Below, one piece after another: positions 29,294 to 38,224 of a stretch of DNA of 45,402 bases. Numbering within the stretch: position 1 is the first letter of the stretch; every line of letters starts with the position of its first letter. The position numbers were made by a program, and so were the translations under genes. This DNA is from Prevotellaceae bacterium (GTDB lineage Bacteria > Bacteroidota > Bacteroidia > Bacteroidales > UBA932): the NCBI GenBank assembly GCA_031278545.1, contig JAITKF010000008.1, positions 1-45,402 on the forward strand, written 5' to 3'. The notes beneath the pieces were generated by a model, which did not search any database, was not told the DNA's origin, and saw nothing but the letters and a program-made list of their open reading frames with translations.

Positions 29294-30445
29294 TTGAATA
29301 TGAAAAAAAGTATACTACACATGGCGATGACAGCCATCATTTGTACCGTTTTTATAGCGGGATGTACAGAAATAGCGCCGATAGAAATCCCCGAAACGGC
29401 CACCATAGGGCCCCCGGGACAACCCGACCCGCCCCCGCCGCCACCCCCGCCGCCTTACGACCCGATTACAGATCCCGCCAATGTGGCGCTCCGAGAATGG
29501 AAAGCCACCCCGAATCTGCCGCAGGTGTTCGTTTGGTTCGACAACTGGGCCGGTGGAACAGCCGGCCAATACAGCCTCTCGGGATTGCCTGACTCGGTTA
29601 CCATTGCCTCCAACTGGGGGCAACCCAAATGGGGATTGAGCGAAATGCAAAAGACCGATATGGAATATGTCCAGAAAGTAAAAGGAACTAAAGTCGTCGT
29701 TACGCTTTTTTCGGCGAAAGTCGGCGATGACGTCGACCCGGATCCTATCTATACAGTAGAAAACAGTACTGACGCCGCTGTAATAGGCCCGGCTATTAAG
29801 AAATATGCCGAAGCGATCTACGACAAAGTCATTGCCGAAGGGTACGACGGCTATGACTGGGACTACGAACCAGCCGGCGGCGGCGGCACCGGGAATTACT
29901 TATGGACAGTACCGGCGCAACGTAAACTGTTTGTACAGGAACTGGGCTACTGGTTCGGCAAAAGCGCCGCTACGAGAACCGACCGCGGCGACCGCAAACC
30001 GGTTGACCGTGAACTGTTATTCCTTATCGACGGCGAAATCGGCATTAGAGGACGCATGGATAAGGATTGGGAATCCTACAATGTAGACTATTTCGTGCTG
30101 CAAACTTATGGAATCACTACGTCAGGACTACCGGCGCGCGTGAGCGGCGTCATTACCGACATGAGCGACTGGATTAGCGCCAACGTCATCACAAAAGAAG
30201 AAGTCGTACGCCGCACTATCCTGACAGAAAATTTTGAGTCGTACAACGGCGCTAACAGCCGCGTACTGGACCAATCAAAATACATCCATACGGCCGACGG
30301 TATTAACCAGCAAATAGGCGGCTTCGGCATCTACCGCGTAGGCTTCGACTACAGAAGCTATCGCACATTCCAGGGATCGACCGAGTACGGCTATTTACGC
30401 GAAGGAATCAACAACCTCTACAATATTTACCGCTCGCGACAATAA
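29294..30445 (+). CDS. GH18-family lipoprotein, endo-beta-N-acetylglucosaminidase-like
   Basis: lipobox 'VFIAGC', poly-Pro linker, catalytic DxxDxDxE present as 'DGYDWDYE'. Confidence 0.87.
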   Translation: MNMKKSILHMAMTAIICTVFIAGCTEIAPIEIPETATIGPPGQPDPPPPPPPPPYDPITDPANVALREWKATPNLPQVFVWFDNWAGGTAGQYSLSGLPDSVTIASNWGQPKWGLSEMQKTDMEYVQKVKGTKVVVTLFSAKVGDDVDPDPIYTVENSTDAAVIGPAIKKYAEAIYDKVIAEGYDGYDWDYEPAGGGGTGNYLWTVPAQRKLFVQELGYWFGKSAATRTDRGDRKPVDRELLFLIDGEIGIRGRMDKDWESYNVDYFVLQTYGITTSGLPARVSGVITDMSDWISANVITKEEVVRRTILTENFESYNGANSRVLDQSKYIHTADGINQQIGGFGIYRVGFDYRSYRTFQGSTEYGYLREGINNLYNIYRSRQ

Positions 30446-30483
30446 ATTCCACTATGAATAAAAATACTAAAAACAGAAGCAGT

Positions 30484-31629
30484 ATGAAAAAGATAACAAC
30501 TTTACTGACAACGACAGCGGTCGCCCTATGCGGACTGCTGTTTACCGGCTGTAACGACGCCGAATATGATATACTGGACAATAATGTATATATCGCCGAT
30601 GCCGCCGTTTCACTGAGCCGCGAGAAATCCGTCGTGATGGGGTCTTCGGGCGTCGAACTGAGCGTTGCCGTCCGGCTGGCCAAAGTCGTAGACTACGACG
30701 TAGAAGTGAGCGTGAAGATAGACCCCGCGCTCGTCGAGCCCTACAACCGCCAACACAATACGGAGTACATAGCCATTCCGTCGGAATACATCCATTTGCC
30801 CAACGGCCCCACGGTTACGATTAAAGCGAATGAAATAGCCGGCGTACTAAACGTACATGTCGACAACTTTGAAACCGACAATCTGCCCTATTGCATACCG
30901 GTAGCCCTGAACGGCGTAATTACCGCCGGCGTGCCGCAATCGGCATCGCTGGATTATTTCCTCTATGTAATCGACAAACCCCTGATAACGCCGGTACCGC
31001 ATATTACGAATCTATACTCCTGCGAAATAGCAGATGTGAACTGGGGAATCCCTTGCGCTGCATGGACTATTGAATTTTGGGCGCGTATGGGCGATTTAAC
31101 AACCAACAACCAAGCGTTTATCGAATTCACATACCCCAGCGGAATAAATGAAAATTACATCTATGTAGTCTGGGGAGATGCAAGACAGCCCCGTAATATT
31201 TTCAGAACCAAGATAGGCAATAACGAAATATACACCGACGGTATACTCGAAGTAGGGCGCTGGTATCATTACGCAGTCGTGAACGACGGCACGAATGTTA
31301 CCATATTCCTTGACGGTGAATTTTGTAATCTAGCTCCATTCGGACGCCCGCAGACCCTGGGTCGTCCATGGGGAATGTGGGGGTTGAGGAATTTTGACTT
31401 TTGCCAATTTCGTTTGTGGAATATCGCTCGCAGCGAAGCCGAAATCAAAAACAACATGCGGCGCGAAGTCAATCCTTCCGACCCCAACTTGATTCTTTAT
31501 TGGAAAGCAAATGAAGGAGCGGGCGCCGTAGTGCACGACGCTACCGGCAACGGACGCGATATAACGATTACCTCCGGAGGCAATCCTGCCACCGATGTGG
31601 AATGGCTACCCGACATTTCCTTTAACTGA
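30484..31629 (+). CDS. DUF1735 plus LamG/concanavalin-like domain lipoprotein
   Basis: lipobox 'LLFTGC'; N-terminal DUF1735-like region; LamG-like 'WTIEFWARMGD...RWYHYAVVNDGTNVTIFLDGE'. Confidence 0.85.
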   Translation: MKKITTLLTTTAVALCGLLFTGCNDAEYDILDNNVYIADAAVSLSREKSVVMGSSGVELSVAVRLAKVVDYDVEVSVKIDPALVEPYNRQHNTEYIAIPSEYIHLPNGPTVTIKANEIAGVLNVHVDNFETDNLPYCIPVALNGVITAGVPQSASLDYFLYVIDKPLITPVPHITNLYSCEIADVNWGIPCAAWTIEFWARMGDLTTNNQAFIEFTYPSGINENYIYVVWGDARQPRNIFRTKIGNNEIYTDGILEVGRWYHYAVVNDGTNVTIFLDGEFCNLAPFGRPQTLGRPWGMWGLRNFDFCQFRLWNIARSEAEIKNNMRREVNPSDPNLILYWKANEGAGAVVHDATGNGRDITITSGGNPATDVEWLPDISFN

Positions 31630-31654
31630 TAGCGCAAACTATAGCATCGCTATT

Positions 31655-31691
31655 AAAAAAAGAGGTTGCCCTTTCCGGGCAGCCTCTTTTC
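31655..31691 (+). terminator. intrinsic terminator of the PUL operon
   Basis: AAAAGAGGTTGCCC-tttcc-GGGCAGCCTCTTTT. Confidence 0.85.
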
Positions 31692-31730
31692 AATTATGCC
31701 TCACGCCACCGGTAATTCGTAATTAATAAT

Positions 31731-31738
31731 TATCTTTG
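31731..31738 (+). promoter_or_regulatory. -7 promoter box (TATCTTTG), 3 nt from the start codon
   Basis: TATCTTTGtacATG: spacing implies leaderless or near-leaderless mRNA. Confidence 0.6.
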
Positions 31739-31741
31739 TAC

Positions 31742-32782
31742 ATGATTTCACTACAAAAATCGTTTCAAAAACGGGGGCCGGCCACATTATGCGGGGCGGG
31801 CGTCATAGCATTGCTGGCCCTGCAATTCTTTTGGCTGTACCAATCCTATCAACTGACACGCCAGCAACTAATATCGAACATCGAAGCCGCATTCGAACAA
31901 GCCTATCAAAAAGAACAAACCTACCGCATTCCCATTAACGGCATTGTGCCGCAAGGCAACCTGACCATCGAAAGCTGCGGCAAAGAAGAAATTCGCATCA
32001 TCCGACATTGCCCCGACCCCGATACCGTCACATACGACAACATATACGGACAATCGATGGAAATGATCCTCAACCGGGCATTTCGCGAACTACGCGAAAG
32101 CCTGATACCACTAAACCTATATTGCCTCTCCGATTTATTTGCCGGCGAATTGTATGAACGCGACATCACCATTTCCTTCGTCATCGAACGCTATAATCCG
32201 ACGACCGGCACTGTATTGGAATCATCAGGAATGCCCGACGCCGCGCATCCAGTGACTCACATTACCACCACACTAACCAGCCCCCTGTCGGAAACCGAAA
32301 ACCTGCGTGTTAACCTACAATTTTTCCCCTCAACAATTTTCCACCAGATGAGCACAGAAATACTCATATCATTTGGACTACTACTATTAACCACCGCGTG
32401 CCTCGGACTATCGGGACAAACCATTCGCCGGCGTGCCCAATCCGGCGCCACCCTACTACCGACAGCTACAGAACAACCGTCCGAATTTCCCTTGGGACAC
32501 TATTCCTTCAACTACACCAAAAACGAACTACAAAGCTTCGGACAAACCATCACACTGGCTAAAAAAGAAAATGCACTACTATATGAACTATGCATAAATG
32601 CCGGCAACGTAGTTGGGCGTGACATGCTACTCGAAAAATACTGGGAAGGCACAGGCTTCGTCTACACACGCAGCCTGGACACCTACATCGCCCGCCTACG
32701 GAAACTACTAAGCAACGACCCCGCAGTACAAATCATCACCATCAAAGGCGTCGGATACAAACTCACCGTACAAACACCCTAA
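31742..32782 (+). CDS. membrane-anchored winged-helix (OmpR C-terminal type) transcriptional regulator with periplasmic sensor domain
   Basis: TM1 '[17 protein letters not shown]', about 170-aa extracytoplasmic region, TM2 '[17 protein letters not shown]', C-terminal wHTH '[32 protein letters not shown]'; no kinase or receiver. Confidence 0.85.
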   Translation: MISLQKSFQKRGPATLCGAGVIALLALQFFWLYQSYQLTRQQLISNIEAAFEQAYQKEQTYRIPINGIVPQGNLTIESCGKEEIRIIRHCPDPDTVTYDNIYGQSMEMILNRAFRELRESLIPLNLYCLSDLFAGELYERDITISFVIERYNPTTGTVLESSGMPDAAHPVTHITTTLTSPLSETENLRVNLQFFPSTIFHQMSTEILISFGLLLLTTACLGLSGQTIRRRAQSGATLLPTATEQPSEFPLGHYSFNYTKNELQSFGQTITLAKKENALLYELCINAGNVVGRDMLLEKYWEGTGFVYTRSLDTYIARLRKLLSNDPAVQIITIKGVGYKLTVQTP

Positions 32783-32793
32783 TCAACAACGCT

Positions 32794-33516
32794 ATGCCAA
32801 CACGCCTCAGCGTAAACATCAACAAAATCGCCACACTACGAAATGCCCGCGGCGGACAAATACCCAACCTCCTCCAAGTAGCATCAGACTGCGAACGCTT
32901 CGGCGCACAAGGTATCACCGTCCACCCACGCCCCGACGAACGACACATCCGCTACGACGACGTACGAACCTTAAAACCCGCACTACACACAGAATTTAAC
33001 ATCGAAGGCAATCCGATAGATTCATTCATCACACTAACCCTCGACGTATGCCCACACCAAGTAACCTTAGTACCCGACGCCCACGACGCCATCACATCCA
33101 ACACCGGATGGAACATCAAAAAACACGCCCGATTTCTACGCAACACAATCGCTCTACTTAAAACAAAACACATCCGCACCTCCATCTTTATAAACCCCGA
33201 CCCCGACACCGTACGCCGCGCCGCCGACACAGGCGCCGACCGTATCGAACTATACACCGAACCCTACGCCGCACGCTACCCACACAACCGCCGACAAGCC
33301 ATTGCCGACTTCATACAAGCAGCACAAGCCGCGCAAGAGGTCAACATAGGCATCAACGCCGGCCACGACTTAAACCTACACAACCTCGCCTACTTCCGCC
33401 GGCACATCCCCACACTACTAGAAGTCTCCATCGGACACGCCCTCATCAGCGACGCGCTATACTTCGGCTTAGAAAACACAATACAACTATATCTACGACA
33501 ACTCCAAGCCCCCTAA
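32794..33516 (+). CDS. pdxJ: pyridoxine 5'-phosphate synthase
   Basis: '[18 protein letters not shown]', '[13 protein letters not shown]', 'EFNIEGNP', '[12 protein letters not shown]'. Confidence 0.95.
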   Translation: MPTRLSVNINKIATLRNARGGQIPNLLQVASDCERFGAQGITVHPRPDERHIRYDDVRTLKPALHTEFNIEGNPIDSFITLTLDVCPHQVTLVPDAHDAITSNTGWNIKKHARFLRNTIALLKTKHIRTSIFINPDPDTVRRAADTGADRIELYTEPYAARYPHNRRQAIADFIQAAQAAQEVNIGINAGHDLNLHNLAYFRRHIPTLLEVSIGHALISDALYFGLENTIQLYLRQLQAP

Positions 33517-33690
33517 ACAACCATCTCCCTGCGGGAATGATGAACAAACACCCACCAACCTTCCGTCATAGCTAAAAATAATTTCGCGCAAGCGCAAAAA
33601 AATTTTAACACAACACAACCGTTCAACGGCTCGACAACCCCAAAAAGTCTCAACTTTATTTTGTACTTTTGCAGCCTCAAAAAAACAGTT

Positions 33691-35592
33691 ATGGCTGAAA
33701 ATCTCAAGCACGAGTGTGGCATTGCCCTGATACGGTTACGGAAACCCCTGTCGTATTACAAAAAACGGTACGGTTCGTGGAGCTATGGCATCGAAAAACT
33801 CTACCTGCTCATGGAAAAGCAGCACAATCGGGGACAGGACGGCGCAGGAGTCGCCTCGGTTAAACTGCATCCCACCCCCGGCGACGTCTATATGAACCGT
33901 ACACGCTCCAACTCCTCCAGCCCGCTCCGCGACGTATTCGACGAGATAATCGCCGGCTTCGAACCGCTACAAAAAAATCCTGCCGGCGACGAAAAATGGG
34001 TGCGGCAGCATATCCCATACGCCGGCGAAGTACTGTTAGGACATCTCCGCTACCAAACACAAGGCCACCGCACGATTGATTTCGTCCACCCTGTCATGCG
34101 CAGCAACAACTGGCGCTCGCGCAGTTTGGTGGTAGCCGGCAATTTCAACCTTACCAATGCCTCCGAAGTATTTAATCAACTGGTGGACATCGGGCAATAT
34201 CCGCATAACACGTCCGACACCGTATCGCTGCTCGAACGCATGGGGCACCTGCTCGACCGGCAAAACGAACAATTATATATGCGTTACCGCGAAACCGATA
34301 TGTCGCGGCTGCAAATCGCACGAACGATTGAAAAGGAATTAGACATCCCATTCCTCCTGCGTGAAACCACAAAAAAATTAGACGGCGGCTATGCCATCTG
34401 CGGCGTTATCGGACAGGGCGATGCGTTTGTGGTGCGCGACCCGCACGGAATCCGTCCCGCTTTTTATTATGTAGATGACGAAATAATAGTCGTCGCCTCA
34501 GAACGTCCTGTGATTCAGACAGCCCTGCGGGCGCCGGCGCACGACGTACACGAGCTACTTCCCGGACAGGCGATGATTGTAAAAAAAGACGGCGATTATT
34601 CGCTCGTCCAAATTATGGAGGCGAAAGAGTGTCGTGCCTGTTCCTTCGAGCGTATTTATTTTTCGCGCGGTACGGACAGGGATATTTATCATGAACGTAA
34701 GAAATTAGGCGAACAATTGACCGATAAGGTGCTGCAAGCAATTCAATACGATACGGACAATACCATTTTCTCCTACATCCCCAATACCGCCGAAATCGCT
34801 TTTTACGGCCTGATGAAAGGTGTCGAAGATTATATGCTGCGTGATAAGCAGCAGCGGATTATTAATGCTGGAAAATTACTCTCGCCCGACGAATTGTGGC
34901 AAATTATTACCGAACGACCGCGCATAGAAAAAATTGCGGTGAAAGATGCTAAAATGCGGACGTTCATCACCGAAGACGCTTCGCGTAACGATATGGTAGA
35001 ACATGTCTATGATGTAACCTACGGCGTCGTTCGTCCGGGGACGGACACCGTTGTCATTGTAGACGACAGCATTGTTCGAGGAACAACGCTAAAGCAAAGT
35101 ATCCTGAAAATCGTTGACCGCTTGGAGCCAAAGAAAATCGTCGTAGTAAGTTCCGCTCCGCAAATCCGCTATCCCGACTGTTACGGCATTGAAATGTCGC
35201 GGATGAAGGAGTTTTGCGCTTTCTTGGCTGCCATCGAACTGCTTAAAGAACGAAATCAGGCAGGACTTATTGAGGATGTATACAATCGTTGCAAGCAACA
35301 GGTCAATGCAGAGAATGATCAATTAGTAAATCATGTGAAAGACATCTATCGCCCGTTTACTCCCGAAGAAATTTCACAAAAAATTGTCATGCTACTGCGC
35401 CCTAAAGGAATGCGCGCCGAAGTAGAATTGGTTTATCAATCGCTCGAAGGCCTCCACATCGCTTGCCCCAATAACCGGGGCGATTGGTATTTTAGCGGCA
35501 ATTATCCCACGCCGGGTGGCCTGCGCATGGTCAATAGGGCATTTATCAATTATTTTGAAGAAGAAAACAAGCAACTAAAGTTGCCGGTATAA
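33691..35592 (+). CDS. purF: amidophosphoribosyltransferase-like protein, long Bacteroidetes form
   Basis: 'HECGIALIRL', 'QHNRGQDGAG', 'YAICGVIGQGDAFVVRDPHGIRP', 'VVIVDDSIVRGTTLKQSI'; start trimmed past TACTTTTG box 33664-33671. Confidence 0.88.
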   Translation: MAENLKHECGIALIRLRKPLSYYKKRYGSWSYGIEKLYLLMEKQHNRGQDGAGVASVKLHPTPGDVYMNRTRSNSSSPLRDVFDEIIAGFEPLQKNPAGDEKWVRQHIPYAGEVLLGHLRYQTQGHRTIDFVHPVMRSNNWRSRSLVVAGNFNLTNASEVFNQLVDIGQYPHNTSDTVSLLERMGHLLDRQNEQLYMRYRETDMSRLQIARTIEKELDIPFLLRETTKKLDGGYAICGVIGQGDAFVVRDPHGIRPAFYYVDDEIIVVASERPVIQTALRAPAHDVHELLPGQAMIVKKDGDYSLVQIMEAKECRACSFERIYFSRGTDRDIYHERKKLGEQLTDKVLQAIQYDTDNTIFSYIPNTAEIAFYGLMKGVEDYMLRDKQQRIINAGKLLSPDELWQIITERPRIEKIAVKDAKMRTFITEDASRNDMVEHVYDVTYGVVRPGTDTVVIVDDSIVRGTTLKQSILKIVDRLEPKKIVVVSSAPQIRYPDCYGIEMSRMKEFCAFLAAIELLKERNQAGLIEDVYNRCKQQVNAENDQLVNHVKDIYRPFTPEEISQKIVMLLRPKGMRAEVELVYQSLEGLHIACPNNRGDWYFSGNYPTPGGLRMVNRAFINYFEEENKQLKLPV

Positions 35593-35598
35593 AAAACG

Positions 35599-36027
35599 AT
35601 GAAAATGATAAAAACACCATTACTGATTCCTCTCTGCGCCCTGTTTTGCTACGCCTGCGCAGAAGTAGACCCGAAAGACTGCGGAATGGCCGTATGCTCG
35701 GCGCAGGTGGATACGGTCTATCTCCACGTTCGCGACTCACTACTGCAACCCGTAGCGTTAGACACCTTTAAACTGACCAATATGCTCGACCGCACGCCTG
35801 TTGCCACCCCGCCCGCAGATCCCGCCCTGTGGGAGAAAATGCGCGCCACGGGCGATTATATATTCTTGACCGACGCTTTCGTCAAAGGCCATGAGAATAC
35901 GCGCGTCGTGATAGAATTTACGGGCATTCTCAGGCAGCGAACTATCTTTTGGCACGCCGTAACATTTGATATTGACTGTTGCCATATCTCGCCCGTTTAC
36001 GGAGAGCTGACCGTAACGGTCTATTAA
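35599..36027 (+). CDS. hypothetical lipoprotein
   Basis: lipoprotein signal 'LCALFCYACAEVD', beta-rich body. Confidence 0.7.
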   Translation: MKMIKTPLLIPLCALFCYACAEVDPKDCGMAVCSAQVDTVYLHVRDSLLQPVALDTFKLTNMLDRTPVATPPADPALWEKMRATGDYIFLTDAFVKGHENTRVVIEFTGILRQRTIFWHAVTFDIDCCHISPVYGELTVTVY

Positions 36028-36065
36028 TCCCCCTTTTTTCCGGACAGGGAGCTATACGAAGTAAC

Positions 36066-36713
36066 TCAACCGCTCAACATCTTTTTCCGCCAGTGCAAAA
36101 AACCGAACGTGGCCATAATAATTTTACTGCCGCTTTCCAGTGCGAGAAACACCAGCCCGCCAAACGGATAACGGACGGTATTCACGACGTTGACCGTCAT
36201 CCATGCCGCCCAGCAGTCCAATTTCTTTTGCGCTGAAAGCCATTGCGCCGTGAGGATGGTGGCCAAAATAAACGAATCGAGGAACGGCTGTTGCGCTGGA
36301 CGCATAGCCGGAATCCAATGGTGCAGGTTCGAGATGGCAAAACCTATGCCGACCGTCATCGCGGCGACCACCAGCAGGGTCGCCACCCACGACCGACCGC
36401 CGAGGCGTGTAATTTTCAACTCCCGTTGCCGGTCTTCTTCGTCCCTGTGCGGATGCGTCCAGCGGTAATGACCGAACAGCGTAATAGCAAACCCCGCAGG
36501 CTGCAAGAGCATACTGGCATATAATCCCTTTTGTAAAAACAACGGGAACAACAAGATATTATATAAATACCCAATCCAAAAATTAGCGACTTTAGCGCGC
36601 ATGGCAAAGAAAATACCAGCCAGTCCGGCCAGCGTGCAAAGCACTTCAAGGTAGCTCACCGGTTGCCTGCCGACGGTGAAAAATACTGTATCTACGTCAA
36701 AAAAAGAAAACAT
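36066..36713 (-). CDS. pnuC: nicotinamide riboside/mononucleotide transporter PnuC-like
   Basis: multi-TM, 'NFWIGYLYNILLFPLFLQKGLYASMLLQ', 'CWAAWMTVNVV'; upstream extension trimmed. Confidence 0.87.
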   Translation of the reverse strand: MFSFFDVDTVFFTVGRQPVSYLEVLCTLAGLAGIFFAMRAKVANFWIGYLYNILLFPLFLQKGLYASMLLQPAGFAITLFGHYRWTHPHRDEEDRQRELKITRLGGRSWVATLLVVAAMTVGIGFAISNLHHWIPAMRPAQQPFLDSFILATILTAQWLSAQKKLDCWAAWMTVNVVNTVRYPFGGLVFLALESGSKIIMATFGFLHWRKKMLSG

Positions 36714-36805
36714 TGTGTATATTTGTAGCGTCAATCGACGGATTTGTGCACAAAGGTACGAAAAACCGCCGGCACCCATAAAAATTATGAATAATATAAA
36801 TAATT

Positions 36806-37516
36806 ATGTATAAATTAGGGAAATATAAAGAAACCGACCGCATGTGCGACCTCATCACGGAGCGCTATAAAATGCTTTTGGTGTTAAGCCGATTCGGTAT
36901 CGCCCTCGGCTTCGGCGACAAGCAGATAAAAGAGGTATGCGCCGACAACGACGTCGACGTCGACACCTTCCTGACCGTTGTCGACCTGCTGCTCGATAGG
37001 GATGAAATGCTTGACTTCATGCATCGCCGCGTATCGCTGGATGCGCTGGTTACTTACCTGCAACGCTCGCACGACTACTTCCTGACATTCCGTTTACCGT
37101 CAATCCGCCAAAAACTGGCCGAAGCTCTACCTGCAGGTAATCACGACCTGACAAAAGCCATCCTGCATTATTTCGACGAATATGTAGCCGAAGTCCATAA
37201 ACACATGGCGCACGAAGAAAAAGTCCTGTTCCCATATATTCGCGAAGTGCGGTGCGGCAAACCACGCCCGAAATACAATAGCGCCGTATTCTCAAAACAG
37301 CATGATCAGGTCGAAGCCCGGCTTACGGAATTAAAAAATATCATTATCAAATATTATCCGGTCAAAAGCACCAACGAAATCAGCCATGTGCTATTCGACA
37401 TTTTCTCCTGCGAACAGGATCTTGCATCGCACAACGCCATCGAAAACCGCCTGCTTGTGCCTGCCGTACAGAAACTTGAACAACAAAGTAAAAAACGCCA
37501 TGAGCGCAACTGCTAA
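36806..37516 (+). CDS. hemerythrin-domain protein
   Basis: His/Glu motifs 'HDYFLTFRLP', 'HMAHEEKVLFPYI', 'KQHDQVEARL', 'HNAIENRLLVPAV'. Confidence 0.87.
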   Translation: MYKLGKYKETDRMCDLITERYKMLLVLSRFGIALGFGDKQIKEVCADNDVDVDTFLTVVDLLLDRDEMLDFMHRRVSLDALVTYLQRSHDYFLTFRLPSIRQKLAEALPAGNHDLTKAILHYFDEYVAEVHKHMAHEEKVLFPYIREVRCGKPRPKYNSAVFSKQHDQVEARLTELKNIIIKYYPVKSTNEISHVLFDIFSCEQDLASHNAIENRLLVPAVQKLEQQSKKRHERNC

Positions 37517-38087
37517 AATAGTCTTAGCCGAATCTTCTTCTATTATCCGGCAAGGCGTCTTGGCGGTCTTAAAGCTGTTCCATACGCTCCATCTGGAAGT
37601 CTTTGAAACAGGCGACGCCGAACACCTGAGAACCGTCCTGCTACGGCAAAAACCGGAAATAGTAATCATCAACCCCAACCTGATAGGCGCTACCGCCTTG
37701 CCGTTGCTCAAAAAAAGCGCCGGTCTGCCTAATATGAAATGCGTCGCTCTCCTAACAACTCTCATCGACAGCGCCCTGATTAAGTTATACGACGAAGTCA
37801 TTTCTATCTACGATACACCAGACCAAATCCACGACAAACTGACCGTCCTCACCAGCGAACAGGAAAAAGACCGCCGGCATGAACTGTTGAGCGCCCGCGA
37901 AAAAGAAGTCATCGTCGGCGTCATCAAAGGAATGACCAATAAACAAATTGCCGATAAACTCTGCCTGTCGGTTCACACCGTCATCACCCACCGCCGGAAT
38001 ATCTCCTCCAAACTACAAATCCACAGTGCCGCAGGACTTACTATTTACGCCATCGTCAATAAACTGGTCGATATGGATGAGGCGTGA
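37500..38087 (+). CDS. LuxR-family regulator with degenerate receiver domain
   Basis: HTH 'LSAREKEVIVGVIKGMTNKQIADKLCLSVHTVITHRRNISSKLQIHS'; receiver-like N-terminus; start overlaps the hemerythrin gene. Confidence 0.87.
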   Translation: MSATAKIVLAESSSIIRQGVLAVLKLFHTLHLEVFETGDAEHLRTVLLRQKPEIVIINPNLIGATALPLLKKSAGLPNMKCVALLTTLIDSALIKLYDEVISIYDTPDQIHDKLTVLTSEQEKDRRHELLSAREKEVIVGVIKGMTNKQIADKLCLSVHTVITHRRNISSKLQIHSAAGLTIYAIVNKLVDMDEA

Positions 38088-38224
38088 TTCGTCAGGCATC
38101 CGTTGTCTGAACGATGATTGCCGTAGGGTAGGGTAGGGGCATAGGCCGCGCCGGTATGTATTCTCAAAAAATCAGGATACAGGGAGAGACTGTGAAATCA
38201 CATATTATATCGTCTATGATCCCA

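Noticed and set aside
35081-35100. GTTCGAGGAAC-like palindrome in purF as another parS site
   Set aside because: Lacks the central CACGTG core and is explained by the conserved PRPP-binding motif VRGTTL.
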